Shown piece by piece: positions 7,830 to 34,153 of a stretch of DNA of 64,000 nt. Source of the stretch: Escherichia coli (GTDB taxonomy: Bacteria; Pseudomonadota; Gammaproteobacteria; Enterobacterales; Enterobacteriaceae); the NCBI GenBank assembly GCA_021307345.1, contig CP089930.1, forward strand, positions 2,542,001 to 2,606,000. Direction: 5' to 3'. A model generated the notes under the pieces. That model was not told the origin of the DNA. It saw nothing but the letters and a program-made list of their open reading frames with translations, and searched no databases. Each line of letters starts with the position of its first letter. Position 1 is the first letter of the stretch. Both the position numbers and the translations under genes were made by a program.

Positions 7830-9128
7830 TTAATGTTGCGGGGCGGGATCGTTATGTGTTTCCTGCGCCACCTCAATCGCCGGTTTGTTCTGCAATACCG
7901 TCCAGATAACCAGCGCGCCTAACAGGTCGAACACTGCCAGCACTGCAAACAGCGGGCTGAAGCCGATGGTGTCAGCCAGAGCACCAACAACCAGCGCAAA
8001 CAGCGTACTTGCCAGCCATGCAGACATCCCGGTCAGACCGTTTGCCGTTGCCACTTCGTTACGACCGAACACGTCAGAAGAGAGCGTAATCAGTGCGCCA
8101 GACAGTGCCTGGTGAGCAAAACCACCGATACACAGCAGCATAATCGCCACATATGGATTGGTGAACAGACCGATCATACCTGGGCCAATCATCAGCACCG
8201 CACCCAGCGTGACTACCATCTTACGGGAGACGATCAGGTTCACGCCAAACCAACGCTGGAACAGCGGCGGCAGGTAACCACCGAGGATACAACCGAGGTC
8301 AGCAAACAGCATCGGCATCCAGGCGAACATCGCGATCTCTTTCAGGTTAAAGCCGTAAACTTTAAACATGAACAGTGGGATCCACGCGTTGAAAGTCCCC
8401 CACGCCGGTTCAGCCAGGAAACGCGGCAGCGCGATACCCCAGAACTGACGGTTACGCAGGATCTGACCAACGGACATTTTCTTCGCCGTGCCAACCTGGT
8501 GCTGGGCTTCCTGACCGTTAATAATGTATTCGCGTTCTTCATCAGTCAGATGTTTCTGGTCGCGCGGGTGTTTATAGAAAATCAGCCATGCCATCGCCCA
8601 GATAAAGCTCAGCGCACCGGAGATGATAAATGCCATCTGCCAGCTGTGCATCACAATTGCCCATACCACCAGCGGCGGTGCAATCATCGCACCAATTGAA
8701 GAACCAACGTTAAAGTAACCTACTGCGATGGAACGCTCTTTCGCCGGGAACCATTCGGAACTGGCTTTCAGACCCGCTGGGATCATTGCTGCTTCAGCAG
8801 CACCTACCGCACCACGAGCAATCGCCAGGCCGCCCCAGCTACCTGCCAGCGCGGTAGCGCCACAGAACACAGCCCACAACACGGCAAACATCGCGTAACC
8901 GATTTTTGTACCCAGAACATCCAGTACATAACCCGCTACCGGTTGCATGACCGTATAAGCAGCAGAATAAGCTGCGATGATGTAGGAATACTGTTGGGTG
9001 GAGATGTTTAACTCTTCCATCAGAGTTGGCGCAGCTGCCGCCACAGTGTTACGCGTCAGGTAACCGAGCACGGTGCCGAGCGTCACCAGTGCGATCATAT
9101 ACCAACGTAACCCTTTAATTTTACGCAT
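7830..9128 (-). CDS. exuT: ExuT, hexuronate/proton symporter
   Basis: 432-residue inner membrane transporter of the major facilitator superfamily (anion:cation symporter branch) with about 12 membrane helices, importing galacturonate and glucuronate. I chose the ATG at 9128 (MRKIKGLRWYMIAL) because it has a GAGG ribosome site and starts just before helix 1; the open frame reaches 9248 but the extra 40 residues are rich in aromatic and charged residues and look non-coding. The gene diverges from uxaC, and both share the control region with the ExuR box at 9356. It is separated from exuR by the fimbrial operon. Confidence 0.95.
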   Translation of the reverse strand: MRKIKGLRWYMIALVTLGTVLGYLTRNTVAAAAPTLMEELNISTQQYSYIIAAYSAAYTVMQPVAGYVLDVLGTKIGYAMFAVLWAVFCGATALAGSWGGLAIARGAVGAAEAAMIPAGLKASSEWFPAKERSIAVGYFNVGSSIGAMIAPPLVVWAIVMHSWQMAFIISGALSFIWAMAWLIFYKHPRDQKHLTDEEREYIINGQEAQHQVGTAKKMSVGQILRNRQFWGIALPRFLAEPAWGTFNAWIPLFMFKVYGFNLKEIAMFAWMPMLFADLGCILGGYLPPLFQRWFGVNLIVSRKMVVTLGAVLMIGPGMIGLFTNPYVAIMLLCIGGFAHQALSGALITLSSDVFGRNEVATANGLTGMSAWLASTLFALVVGALADTIGFSPLFAVLAVFDLLGALVIWTVLQNKPAIEVAQETHNDPAPQH

Positions 9129-11019
<1,891 letters not shown>

Positions 11020-11033
11020 GGTCTGGGGTTGAT

Positions 11034-12521
11034 ATGCAATACATCAAGATCCATGCACTGGATAACGTCGCGGTTGCTTTAGCAGATTTGGCTGAAGGCA
11101 CAGAAGTCAGTGTCGATAACCAAACCGTTACGCTGCGCCAGGATGTCGCTCGAGGACATAAATTTGCGTTAACGGATATCGCAAAAGGGGCCAACGTCAT
11201 CAAATACGGCCTGCCGATTGGTTATGCACTGGCGGATATTGCGGCGGGGGAACACGTTCACGCCCACAATACGCGCACGAATCTGAGCGATCTGGATCAG
11301 TATCGCTATCAACCTGATTTTCACGAACTGCCAGCACAAGCGGCAGATCGTGAAGTGCAGATCTATCGTCGCGCTAACGGCGATGTCGGGGTGCGTAACG
11401 AGCTGTGGATCCTGCCAACCGTGGGCTGTGTCAACGGCATCGCGCGGCAGATCCAAAATCGTTTCCTGAAAGAGACCAACAATGCCGAAGGTACTGACGG
11501 CGTGTTCCTCTTCAGCCACACCTACGGCTGCTCACAGCTGGGCGACGATCACATCAATACCCGCACTATGCTGCAAAACATGGTGCGCCACCCGAACGCG
11601 GGCGCAGTGCTGGTGATTGGTCTGGGCTGTGAAAACAATCAGGTCGATGTCTTCCGTGAAACGCTGGGGGACATCGATCCTGAACGCGTTCATTTCATGA
11701 TCTGCCAACAGCAGGATGATGAGATCGAAGCCGGGATCGAGCATTTGCATCAACTGTATAACGTGATGCGCAACGATAAACGCGAGCCAGGCAAACTCAG
11801 CGAACTGAAGTTTGGTCTGGAGTGCGGCGGTTCTGATGGTCTTTCTGGTATTACCGCTAACCCGATGCTGGGGCGTTTTTCTGACTACGTGATTGCTAAC
11901 GGCGGTACTACCGTACTGACCGAAGTGCCGGAGATGTTTGGCGCAGAGCAGTTGCTGATGGATCATTGCCGCGACGAAGCAACGTTTGAAAAACTGGTCA
12001 CCATGGTCAACGACTTCAAACAGTACTTTATTGCGCATGACCAGCCTATCTACGAAAACCCATCGCCGGGGAACAAAGCGGGCGGTATCACCACGCTGGA
12101 AGATAAATCACTTGGTTGTACTCAGAAAGCGGGTTCCAGCGAAGTGGTTGACGTGCTGCGTTACGGCGAGCGTCTGAAAACGCCGGGGCTGAACTTGTTA
12201 AGTGCGCCGGGTAACGATGCCGTAGCGACCAGTGCCCTGGCGGGCGCAGGCTGTCACATGGTGCTGTTCAGTACCGGTCGCGGTACGCCGTATGGTGGTT
12301 TTGTGCCGACGGTGAAAATTGCCACCAACAGTGAACTGGCGGCGAAGAAAAAACACTGGATCGACTTTGACGCGGGTCAGTTGATTCACGGAAAAGCGAT
12401 GCCGCAGTTGCTGGAAGAATTTATCGATACCATCGTTGAGTTTGCCAACGGTAAGCAAACTTGCAACGAGCGTAACGACTTCCGCGAACTGGCGATCTTC
12501 AAAAGCGGCGTAACGCTATAA
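11034..12521 (+). CDS. uxaA: UxaA, altronate dehydratase
   Basis: 495-residue iron-dependent enzyme that dehydrates D-altronate to 2-keto-3-deoxygluconate, third step of galacturonate catabolism. The N-terminal SAF domain (residues 1-85, ...NVIKYGLPIGYALADIAAGEHVH) is followed by the UxaA/GarD catalytic domain with GC-rich metal-binding motifs (VGCVNG, GLGCENNQ, LECGGSDG). It follows uxaC in one operon; the missing middle step, tagaturonate reductase UxaB, lies elsewhere in E. coli. Ends before a strong terminator. Confidence 0.97.
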   Translation: MQYIKIHALDNVAVALADLAEGTEVSVDNQTVTLRQDVARGHKFALTDIAKGANVIKYGLPIGYALADIAAGEHVHAHNTRTNLSDLDQYRYQPDFHELPAQAADREVQIYRRANGDVGVRNELWILPTVGCVNGIARQIQNRFLKETNNAEGTDGVFLFSHTYGCSQLGDDHINTRTMLQNMVRHPNAGAVLVIGLGCENNQVDVFRETLGDIDPERVHFMICQQQDDEIEAGIEHLHQLYNVMRNDKREPGKLSELKFGLECGGSDGLSGITANPMLGRFSDYVIANGGTTVLTEVPEMFGAEQLLMDHCRDEATFEKLVTMVNDFKQYFIAHDQPIYENPSPGNKAGGITTLEDKSLGCTQKAGSSEVVDVLRYGERLKTPGLNLLSAPGNDAVATSALAGAGCHMVLFSTGRGTPYGGFVPTVKIATNSELAAKKKHWIDFDAGQLIHGKAMPQLLEEFIDTIVEFANGKQTCNERNDFRELAIFKSGVTL

Positions 12522-12544
12522 AGTCGAAATGAGTTGTTAATAAA

Positions 12545-12580
12545 AAACGGCGTTTCATAATGTGAAGCGCCGTTTGCTTT
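12545..12580 (+). terminator. uxaCA terminator
   Basis: AAACGGCG (12545-12552) pairs with CGCCGTTT (12568-12575), followed by GCTTTT. It ends the uxaCA transcript before ygjV. Confidence 0.8.
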
Positions 12581-12603
12581 TCCATACCTGTTAAGGATTT
12601 ATC

Positions 12604-13155
12604 ATGACCGCGTATTGGCTGGCCCAGGGCGTGGGTGTCATCGCCTTTCTGATTGGTATCACTACATTTTTTAACCGTGACGAACGTCGCTTCAAAAAGC
12701 AGCTTTCGGTCTATAGCGCCGTTATTGGCGTGCATTTTTTCCTCCTGGGCACTTATCCTGCCGGTGCCAGTGCCATCCTTAATGCTATTCGTACGTTGAT
12801 TACCTTACGCACGCGCAGCTTATGGGTAATGGCGATATTTATTGTGCTGACTGGCGGAATCGGCCTGGCGAAGTTCCATCACCCTGTTGAACTATTGCCG
12901 GTTATTGGCACGATTGTCAGTACCTGGGCGCTGTTCCGCTGTAAAGGGCTGACCATGCGCTGCGTGATGTGGTTTTCAACGTGTTGCTGGGTGATTCACA
13001 ACTTTTGGGCCGGGTCGATTGGCGGCACGATGATTGAGGGCAGTTTTCTACTGATGAATGGCCTGAATATTATTCGTTTCTGGCGGATGCAGAAAAGGGG
13101 AATTGATCCATTTAAAGTAGAGAAAACCCCTTCCGCCGTTGACGAAAGGGGTTAA
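12604..13155 (+). CDS. ygjV: YgjV, inner membrane protein of unknown function
   Basis: 183-residue protein with about five or six hydrophobic segments, belonging to the small bacterial inner membrane protein family named after YgjV (Imp-YgjV). No catalytic motif is visible and the role is unknown. TTAAGGATT precedes the ATG. It stands alone between the uxaCA terminator and the convergent sstT gene, only 3 bases away. The last codons form one arm of a hairpin that can serve as the sstT terminator. Confidence 0.88.
   Translation: MTAYWLAQGVGVIAFLIGITTFFNRDERRFKKQLSVYSAVIGVHFFLLGTYPAGASAILNAIRTLITLRTRSLWVMAIFIVLTGGIGLAKFHHPVELLPVIGTIVSTWALFRCKGLTMRCVMWFSTCCWVIHNFWAGSIGGTMIEGSFLLMNGLNIIRFWRMQKRGIDPFKVEKTPSAVDERG
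13134..13155 (-). terminator. sstT terminator embedded in ygjV coding end
   Basis: CCCCTT (13137-13142) and AAAGGGG (13146-13152) form a stem inside the last ygjV codons. Read on the minus strand the hairpin is followed by GGTTTTCTC, so it suits the convergent sstT transcript, whose stop lies only a few bases before it. Confidence 0.65.
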
Positions 13156-13158
13156 ACA

Positions 13159-14403
13159 TTAATTACGCAGGGCGCTATTTGCCAGACGCTCGTCTTCTGC
13201 CTGGCAAACAGCCGCAGTGAACAGCACGTCAGTTGAAGAGTTCAGTGCGGTTTCGCAAGAGTCCTGCAACACGCCGATGATAAAGCCGACGGCAACCACC
13301 TGCATGGCGATATCGTTCGAAATACCGAACATATTACAGGCCAGTGGGATCAGCAGCAGAGAACCCCCCGCCACGCCGGAGGCGCCACAAGCACATAGGG
13401 AAGCAACCACGCTCAGCAGCAGCGCCGTAGGCAGATCGACTGGAATACCCAGCGTATTAACCGCAGCAAGCGTCAACACCGTAATGGTGATTGCTGCGCC
13501 CGCCATATTGATGGTGGCTCCCAGCGGAATAGAAACGGAATAGGTATCGCGATCCAGATTCAGCTTTTCGCACAGCGCCATATTCACCGGAATGTTCGCC
13601 GCAGAGCTGCGGGTGAAGAAGGCGTACACGCCGCTTTCGCGCAGGCACAGCAGCACCAGCGGGAACGGGTTACGACGAATTTTCCACCACACCAGCAGTG
13701 GGTTAACCACCAGCGCCACCAGCAACATACAGCCAACCAGCACGACCAGCAGTTGCGCGTAGCCCCACAGTGTGGAGAAACCGGTAGTTGCCAGGGTAGA
13801 AGAAACCAGACCAAAAATACCGATTGGTGCGAAGCGAATCACCAGTTTCACCATAAAGGTTACGGCATTCGACATATCATTGACCAGGTTTTTGGTGGTT
13901 TCGTTACCGTGACGCAGCGCGAAACCGAGGCCAATAGCCCACACCAGAATCCCGATGTAATTACCTTTCAACAGCGCGTCGATGGGGTTGGAAACCATGC
14001 TCATTACCAGTCCGCGCATCACTTCCACAATACCTGACGGCGGCGAAATATCGCCTGCGCTACTGGACAAATGCAGGGTAGAAGGGAAGGCGAAGCTGAA
14101 AACGACTGCGGCTAGTGCGGCGGAGAAAGTACCCAGCAGATAGAGGAACAGAATAGGGCGGATATTGGTTTTCTGCCCGTGTTGGTGGTTAGCGATGGAA
14201 GCCATCACCAACATCAGCACCAGGATGGGTGCTACGGCTTTCAGGGCGCCAACAAATAAAGTGCCTAACAGACCAACAGCTTCAGCCGCCGGTTTTGAGA
14301 TCCATGCCAGAATAATCCCCAGAACAAGGCCGACCAGGATTTGTTTTACCAGGCTGCCATGAGCCAGACGCCGGAATAGCCCCGGTGAATGTTGCGTAGT
14401 CAT
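13159..14403 (-). CDS. sstT: SstT, sodium-coupled serine/threonine symporter
   Basis: 414-residue inner membrane carrier of the dicarboxylate/amino acid:cation symporter (DAACS) family, taking up serine and threonine with sodium. The serine-rich re-entrant loop ([13 protein letters not shown] near residue 265) and the Asn-rich [11 protein letters not shown] motif are typical for the fold. The leader just before the ATG contains ACAACACAATG (14421-14431), a CA-rich stretch like known targets of the sRNA GcvB, which represses sstT translation in E. coli. Convergent with ygjV. Confidence 0.95.
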   Translation of the reverse strand: MTTQHSPGLFRRLAHGSLVKQILVGLVLGIILAWISKPAAEAVGLLGTLFVGALKAVAPILVLMLVMASIANHQHGQKTNIRPILFLYLLGTFSAALAAVVFSFAFPSTLHLSSSAGDISPPSGIVEVMRGLVMSMVSNPIDALLKGNYIGILVWAIGLGFALRHGNETTKNLVNDMSNAVTFMVKLVIRFAPIGIFGLVSSTLATTGFSTLWGYAQLLVVLVGCMLLVALVVNPLLVWWKIRRNPFPLVLLCLRESGVYAFFTRSSAANIPVNMALCEKLNLDRDTYSVSIPLGATINMAGAAITITVLTLAAVNTLGIPVDLPTALLLSVVASLCACGASGVAGGSLLLIPLACNMFGISNDIAMQVVAVGFIIGVLQDSCETALNSSTDVLFTAAVCQAEDERLANSALRN

Positions 14404-14802
14404 TTTTCGATCCTTTCATTGTGTTGTCGTACATCCCTGGTACGTTCTTTCGACGCATCTTTCAGGATGTAACAAAGTGTTTGCAAGGTCGAGTATAAGG
14501 AAAGTTACAGCTTCGGGAAGCGAAAAATGCTGGATTTTAAAGAGAGGTCATGTTTTGCAACTTAATGGTTACATTTGTTTGACATAAAAATAAAGCCCAA
14601 CGTGCGGCTTCCAGACTGATGACAACGTCAAAAAAGTACTCGGTCAGCCCCCTCGCCCCTTTTGGGGAGAGGGTTAGGGTGAGGGGAACAGGCCAGCATT
14701 GGTGCGAAAAATTACCCTCACCCCGACCCTCTCCCTGGAAGGGAGAGGGAGAAAACGGTGCTCATGTTGATGACAGGGTACACGGCTTAGGCAGATTAAA
14801 AA
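14404..14802. other. Intergenic region alx-sstT
   Basis: 399 bases between the alx stop and the sstT start. It holds the sstT leader and promoter (14404 to about 14560) and a dispersed palindromic repeat at 14647-14752. No coding potential is convincing. Confidence 0.6.
14647..14752 (+). repeat. Dispersed palindromic element, copy 1
   Basis: About 105 bases made of two GC-rich hairpin arms (CCCCTCGCCCCTTTTGGGGA... and ...CTCTCCCTGGAAGGGAGAGG) joined by a less symmetrical centre (GGCCAGCATTGGTGCGAAAA). A second copy lies inverted at 49901-50006. It is an intergenic mosaic repeat of enterobacterial type, not a REP unit; I cannot name its family with confidence. Confidence 0.8.
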
Positions 14803-15768
14803 TCATTCTACCCGCTGCTTATCATGCCGATAATTCACCCAGGCGTTGATAATAAACGTCATCAGCAGAATGCCAAACACCACGCCCAGCGAGACGGCGA
14901 TCGGAATATGGTAGAAGTCGACAATCAGCATCTTGATACCGATAAACACCAGAATCACCGCCAGACCATATTTGAGCATCGAGAAACGTTCTGCTACGCC
15001 TGCCAGCAGGAAATACATCGCACGCAGGCCGAGGATCGCAAACAGGTTTGAGGTCAGCACAATAAACGGATCGGTGGTAACAGCGAAGATAGCCGGAATG
15101 CTATCCACGGCGAAAATCACATCGCTCAATTCCACCAGAATCAGCACCAGCATCAGCGGTGTGGCGTACAACAAGCCATTCTTACGCACAAAGAAATGCT
15201 CGTTGTCGATGGTGTCGGTCATGCGCAAATGACCGCGCAGCCAGCGCACCAGCGGCTTGTCGCCGATTCCTGATTCATCTTCATGAGCCAGCGCCATCTT
15301 CACGCCGGTAAACAGCAGGAATGCACCGAAGATATACAGGATCCAGTCGAACTGCGAAATCAGCCAGCTACCGGTGAAGATCATGACGGTACGCAGAACA
15401 ATCGCCCCGAGCACGCCATACACCAGCACGCGGCGCTGTAATGCCGCCGGAACAGAGAAATAGCTGAACAACATTAACCAGACGAAGACGTTATCGACCG
15501 CCAGCGATTTCTCAATCAGATAACCCGTGAGGAAGGCCAGCGCCTGCGGGTCAGCGACTTCGCGCCCCTGTGTCTGCACCAGATACCACCAGAAAGCGGC
15601 GTTAAAGAGTAACGACAGCGTCACCCAGACCAGCGACCAGGCCGCAGCCTGTTTCATGGTCATGGCATGTGCCCCACGACGCCCCTGCAACAACAGGTCG
15701 ATAGCCAGCATAATGGCGACAACAACAGCGAATCCGCCCCATAGCAACGGCGTGCCGACAGTATTCAT
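14803..15768 (-). CDS. alx: Alx, TerC-family manganese exporter/redox modulator
   Basis: 321-residue inner membrane protein with about nine helices of the TerC family (PF03741). Conserved acidic membrane motifs are visible ([12 protein letters not shown] near residue 90; [15 protein letters not shown] near 215), typical of metal-linked TerC proteins. E. coli alx is induced by alkaline pH and manganese through its leader RNA, and the protein is implicated in exporting excess manganese. AAGGAAC precedes the ATG, and a long structured leader with two terminator hairpins lies directly upstream. Confidence 0.95.
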   Translation of the reverse strand: MNTVGTPLLWGGFAVVVAIMLAIDLLLQGRRGAHAMTMKQAAAWSLVWVTLSLLFNAAFWWYLVQTQGREVADPQALAFLTGYLIEKSLAVDNVFVWLMLFSYFSVPAALQRRVLVYGVLGAIVLRTVMIFTGSWLISQFDWILYIFGAFLLFTGVKMALAHEDESGIGDKPLVRWLRGHLRMTDTIDNEHFFVRKNGLLYATPLMLVLILVELSDVIFAVDSIPAIFAVTTDPFIVLTSNLFAILGLRAMYFLLAGVAERFSMLKYGLAVILVFIGIKMLIVDFYHIPIAVSLGVVFGILLMTFIINAWVNYRHDKQRVE

Positions 15769-15785
15769 AGAAGTTCCTTACACAT

Positions 15786-15975
15786 AAAAAAAACGGCCAA
15801 CGTCGGAAGACGTCAGCCGCTGCTTTTTATGCATAGACCTCGCCTTCCGGCAAGGTCTCACTTACAACAAAAAAGGAATACGTCTGCGTATTCCTTTCGG
15901 GTTGCCCGGTGACCGGATGTGGTTTTTCACACATCGTAATGACGATCGACCGGCAATGAAGTTACTCCCCTTTGC
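15786..15975 (-). promoter_or_regulatory. alx leader: yybP-ykoY manganese/pH riboswitch (PRE, SraF)
   Basis: On the minus strand the leader starts near AAAGGGGAGTAACTTCATTGCC (15954-15973), the conserved 5' part of yybP-ykoY RNAs. It contains hairpins at 15872-15897 (AAAGGAATACG / CGTATTCCTTT followed by T's) and 15835-15857, and ends in a strong terminator (15786-15820: GGCTGACGTC.../...GACGTTGGCC then eight T's) 17 bases before the alx start. Family knowledge: manganese or high pH changes folding and lets transcription and translation of alx proceed. The terminated leader is the sRNA called SraF. Confidence 0.9.
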
Positions 15976-16051
15976 AGGTAACAAAGTATGACAGACCATT
16001 CAGCCAGTCAATGGTCTGTTACATGCCTTTTACACTGCTTTACGGTAACAA

Positions 16052-17038
16052 TTATAGATTTACGCTATCGGCAGGAAAAACAACTCCAGTCTGGCGGCGG
16101 ATCTCGGTCAGCAGTTTGGCGGTGATGCGACTGACCGCCAGCCCTGGATGATCCACCAGATGCTCATCCACCAGGGTAGCGAACAGCTCTGCTTCGTAGA
16201 GCATGGTATTAATATGCTGCGGTTGGGTGAGATCCTGCATCTGGCTGCCGCGTGGCACAAAGCAGACTTTCTGGCATTCAGAGAGTTTTTCAATCACCAG
16301 CGATCCCGCTTCGCCTTGAATCTCGCTTGCCAGCACAGAATCGCTGACCTTTGAGTGCTGCAACGTAACGCTGAAATCACCGTAATCCATCACCACCACG
16401 CCGTGGGCATCCACGCCGCTTGCCAGCAAACTGGCGGTTGCCTGCACGCTTTTCGGTTCACCAAATAACGCCACCGTCGACGCCAGGCAGTAAAAGCCGA
16501 TATCCATGATTGAACCGTTAGAGAACGCCGGGTTAAAGGTGTTGGGATTCTCGCCGTCCAGATAACGCTGATACCGCGAGGAATACTGGCAGTAGTTGAA
16601 AAAGACTTTACGCAATTTGCCGACTTTCGGCAGCACCTGGCGTAACAGATGAAAGTTCGGCAGGCTGGCGGTTTTAAATGCCTCAAACAGCACCACCTGA
16701 TTTTCTCGTGCGCAGGCAATGGCGGCATCCACTTCCGCCAGATTCGACGCCAGCGGCTTCTCGCAAATCACATGAATTTTATGGCTAAGGAAAAGTTGTG
16801 TCTGGGAAAAGTGCAGGGCATTCGGGCTGGCAATATACACCGCGTCAATGGCATCGCTTTCCGCCATCGCTTCCAGCGATGTAAACAGATGCTCGACAGA
16901 AAAATCATTGGCGAAGTGCTGAGCCTGTTCAAGGCTGCGGGAATAAACGGCGGTTAACTTGTATTTACCGCTCTCATGGGCGGCCTCGACGAACTGACGA
17001 GTGATCCAGTTCGTGCCAATCACAGCGAAACGTATCAT
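16052..17038 (-). CDS. ygjR: YgjR, Gfo/Idh/MocA-family oxidoreductase
   Basis: 328-residue predicted NAD(P)-dependent dehydrogenase. The N-terminal Rossmann fold begins with FAVIGTNWITRQF, and the family motif CEKPLASN (EKP) is at about residue 93; the C-terminal alpha/beta domain follows. Substrate is unknown; relatives act on sugars and inositols. Start at 17038 (MIRFAVIG) places the Rossmann fold at the N-terminus; an in-frame ATG at 17056 adds six residues. Lies upstream of alx on the same strand but is separated from it by the riboswitch. Confidence 0.88.
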   Translation of the reverse strand: MIRFAVIGTNWITRQFVEAAHESGKYKLTAVYSRSLEQAQHFANDFSVEHLFTSLEAMAESDAIDAVYIASPNALHFSQTQLFLSHKIHVICEKPLASNLAEVDAAIACARENQVVLFEAFKTASLPNFHLLRQVLPKVGKLRKVFFNYCQYSSRYQRYLDGENPNTFNPAFSNGSIMDIGFYCLASTVALFGEPKSVQATASLLASGVDAHGVVVMDYGDFSVTLQHSKVSDSVLASEIQGEAGSLVIEKLSECQKVCFVPRGSQMQDLTQPQHINTMLYEAELFATLVDEHLVDHPGLAVSRITAKLLTEIRRQTGVVFPADSVNL

Positions 17039-17116
17039 AACGCGTGGATACTCCATAAAGGGATTCTGTCGTCAATGTAGCACGCCTTTTTCATCTTCGA
17101 CGTGCGCAGATACGCA

Positions 17117-17809
17117 TTATTCTTTTGCCGGACAGCCATGCTCACTAAACGGCCCAATCATGACCGATGGCCCTAGATATTTCGGCTGGCGATGGAGGAT
17201 TTTTGCGTCAATCAACGCACTGACACGAGCGAGTTTCTCCCGCAGTTGAGTATAAAAACCGTGCTTCATATTGAGGTCTGGCGCGTTAAACCCGATAGCG
17301 TCGATACCGTACTGTTTTGCCAGCCAGATGGCGCGTTGGTTATGAAATTCTTGCGAGATAATGGTGATATGGTTTTCCCCAAACACCTTTTTGGCACGCA
17401 CTACCGAATCCAGCGTTGAGAATCCGGCATAGTCGCAGAAGATCACTTTCGCCGGTACGCCTTTAGCGATCAAAGCCTGCTGCATACCTGATGCTTCATC
17501 GTAATTTTTACGTCCGTTATCGCCACTGACTAACAGCCATTTTACTTTTCCGGCGTGGTACAACGCTGCTGCGGTATCAATACGTCGGGTAAAGTAGCGA
17601 TTACCCGGTCTCGCCCCCAGCAATAAACCCACGTTACGCGCCGGAACGGCGTTGATATCGCTCCAGGTCAGCTGCTTGCTGGCGGTGACCATTGCGCGAT
17701 CGGCGATAAAAATGGTCGCTCCTGCCACAAGCAACAATAAACAGGCAATTTTAAGAGTCCGGCGAGAAAAACAAACGCGGCGAAGAAGGCGAGCAAATGC
17801 GCGCAGCAT
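17117..17809 (-). CDS. ygjQ: YgjQ, SanA/YdcF-like DUF218 membrane protein
   Basis: 230 residues with one N-terminal membrane helix (about 19-36) and a DUF218 (PF02698) domain, the same as in SanA, ElyC and YdcF. The motifs [31 protein letters not shown] and SQEFHNQRA are typical. SanA-type proteins influence envelope permeability, including vancomycin resistance at high temperature; whether YgjQ does the same is unknown. Confidence 0.87.
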   Translation of the reverse strand: MLRAFARLLRRVCFSRRTLKIACLLLLVAGATIFIADRAMVTASKQLTWSDINAVPARNVGLLLGARPGNRYFTRRIDTAAALYHAGKVKWLLVSGDNGRKNYDEASGMQQALIAKGVPAKVIFCDYAGFSTLDSVVRAKKVFGENHITIISQEFHNQRAIWLAKQYGIDAIGFNAPDLNMKHGFYTQLREKLARVSALIDAKILHRQPKYLGPSVMIGPFSEHGCPAKE

Positions 17810-17885
17810 GGTCGTTATCCTTAACGAAAAGAGGGGCGTCGATTTTAGGCGTTAATGGTTGAAAATATAACGCCTGGCATCATTT

Positions 17886-18389
17886 TCAGATTTTGTCCTG
17901 CTCAAGCGACAACTGCGTTAGCCACAGCCGGGTGTCAAACTCAAGCTGGTGGTACTGCGGTTCCATATGGCAACACAATTGATAGAACGCTTTGTTGTGT
18001 TCTTTCTCTTTCAGATGCGCCAGTTCATGGACGACGATCATGCGCAAAAACGGTTCCGGCGCGTTGCGAAACACGGTAGCGACGCGGATCTCTGCTTTTG
18101 CTTTCAGCTTGCCGCCCTGCACACGAGAAACAGCGGTATGTAACCCGAGCGCGTTTTTTAGCACATGGATCTTGTTGTCATACATCACTTTATTGATCGG
18201 CGGGGCATTGCGCAGAAACTGATTTTTCAGATCCTGGGTATATTGCCAGAGGGCTTTATCGGTGGCGTAGTCGTGCGTTCCCGGATAGCGTTTTGCCAGC
18301 ACATCGCCCAGACGTTGTTCATTAATCAGCGTGCGCACTTGGGAAAGTAGCTGCTCGGGATAACCCTGAAGATAAGTAAGATTGCTCAT
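17886..18389 (-). CDS. ygjP: YgjP, M48-like metal-dependent hydrolase
   Basis: 167 residues from ATG 18389 (MSNLTYLQG). The zinc-binding motif HELAH with a further downstream His ([15 protein letters not shown], about residue 117) defines the YgjP-like/WLM gluzincin family (PF01863). The E. coli protein has been reported to hydrolyse UTP to UMP rather than act as a protease; I give this as recalled knowledge. The frame opens 36 bases upstream but that extension has no ribosome site. Divergent from rlmG, 85 bases away. Confidence 0.87.
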   Translation of the reverse strand: MSNLTYLQGYPEQLLSQVRTLINEQRLGDVLAKRYPGTHDYATDKALWQYTQDLKNQFLRNAPPINKVMYDNKIHVLKNALGLHTAVSRVQGGKLKAKAEIRVATVFRNAPEPFLRMIVVHELAHLKEKEHNKAFYQLCCHMEPQYHQLEFDTRLWLTQLSLEQDKI

Positions 18390-18473
18390 AACCGCCCACG
18401 AAAAAGAGAAAAAGGGTATACTCACGCACCCTTTTCAGGGGCAACGTCGAAATTTTATCATTCAGGAGGGCCG

Positions 18474-19610
18474 ATGAGCCACTTAGACAACGGTTTCCGT
18501 TCACTGACACTACAACGTTTTCCGGCGACGGATGACGTTAACCCGCTACAGGCGTGGGAAGCGGCGGATGAATATCTGCTGCAACAGTTGGACGACACAG
18601 AAATCTGCGGCCCGGTGTTGATCCTGAATGATGCCTTTGGCGCGTTAAGCTGTGCGCTGGCAGAACATAAGCCGTACAGCATTGGCGACTCGTATATCAG
18701 CGAACTGGCAACGCGCGAGAATTTACGTCTCAACGGGATTGATGAGTCGAGTGTGAAGTTTCTCGACAGCACTGCCGACTACCCGCAACAGCCGGGTGTG
18801 GTGCTGATCAAAGTACCGAAAACACTGGCATTGCTGGAACAGCAACTGCGTGCGCTGCGCAAAGTGGTCACGTCGGATACGCGTATTATTGCCGGTGCCA
18901 AAGCCCGTGACATTCACACTTCCACGCTGGAACTGTTCGAAAAAGTGCTCGGCCCGACCACCACCACGCTGGCATGGAAAAAAGCGCGCCTGATTAATTG
19001 CACTTTCAACGAGCCGACGCTGGCCGATGCGCCGGAGACCTTAAGCTGGAAGCTGGAAGGTACTGACTGGATTATCCACAACCATGCGAATGTCTTCTCC
19101 CGCACCGGGCTGGATATTGGCGCGCGCTTCTTTATGCAGCATCTGCCGGAGAACCTAGAAGGTGAGATTGTCGATCTCGGCTGTGGTAACGGCGTTATTG
19201 GCCTGACATTGCTCGATAAAAACCCGCAGGCGAAAGTGGTGTTTGTCGATGAATCACCGATGGCGGTTGCTTCCAGCCGTTTGAACGTTGAAACCAACAT
19301 GCCAGAGGCGTTGGATCGCTGCGAGTTTATGATCAACAACGCGCTCTCCGGCGTGGAGCCTTTCCGCTTTAATGCTGTGCTCTGCAACCCGCCGTTTCAT
19401 CAGCAACATGCGCTGACCGATAACGTCGCCTGGGAGATGTTCCACCACGCCCGCCGCTGCCTGAAAATCAACGGTGAGCTGTATATCGTTGCCAACCGCC
19501 ATCTGGATTACTTCCATAAACTGAAGAAAATTTTCGGCAACTGCACCACTATTGCTACGAATAATAAATTTGTGGTGCTGAAAGCGGTGAAATTGGGGCG
19601 TCGTCGTTAA
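18474..19610 (+). CDS. rlmG: RlmG, 23S rRNA m2G1835 methyltransferase
   Basis: 378 residues. N-terminal RlmG/RsmC-like domain of degenerate methyltransferase fold, then the catalytic domain with SAM-binding motif [14 protein letters not shown] (about residue 226) and the N2-guanine signature NPPFH (about residue 304). It methylates G1835 of 23S rRNA with S-adenosylmethionine. An excellent AGGAGG ribosome site sits 4 bases before the ATG. Monocistronic, followed by a BIME. Confidence 0.96.
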   Translation: MSHLDNGFRSLTLQRFPATDDVNPLQAWEAADEYLLQQLDDTEICGPVLILNDAFGALSCALAEHKPYSIGDSYISELATRENLRLNGIDESSVKFLDSTADYPQQPGVVLIKVPKTLALLEQQLRALRKVVTSDTRIIAGAKARDIHTSTLELFEKVLGPTTTTLAWKKARLINCTFNEPTLADAPETLSWKLEGTDWIIHNHANVFSRTGLDIGARFFMQHLPENLEGEIVDLGCGNGVIGLTLLDKNPQAKVVFVDESPMAVASSRLNVETNMPEALDRCEFMINNALSGVEPFRFNAVLCNPPFHQQHALTDNVAWEMFHHARRCLKINGELYIVANRHLDYFHKLKKIFGNCTTIATNNKFVVLKAVKLGRRR

Positions 19611-19623
19611 GATTGGCAGTTAC

Positions 19624-19713
<90 letters not shown>

Positions 19714-19727
19714 CTTCAATGCACGAT

Positions 19728-21773
<2,046 letters not shown>

Positions 21774-21876
21774 TTATGTGGTCGGATGAGTTCTAATTTA
21801 GCCGTCGCCGGGGAAAAGGGAAAAGGGGAATGCGGGGTTTGTGATGGGATTCAAAAAGAATACGCCCGGTGGTAAC

Positions 21877-21980
<104 letters not shown>

Positions 21981-21992
21981 CGTTGAAAATTA

Positions 21993-32314
<10,322 letters not shown>

Positions 32315-32355
32315 AGAGATCGGATGGCGACGTTGCATCGCCATCCGATTTGATA

Positions 32356-34153
<1,798 letters not shown>

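Noticed and set aside
8112-8699. 195-codon open frame antisense to exuT
   Set aside because: Composition rich in His, Gln and Thr, as expected opposite a membrane protein; exuT is clearly the real gene.
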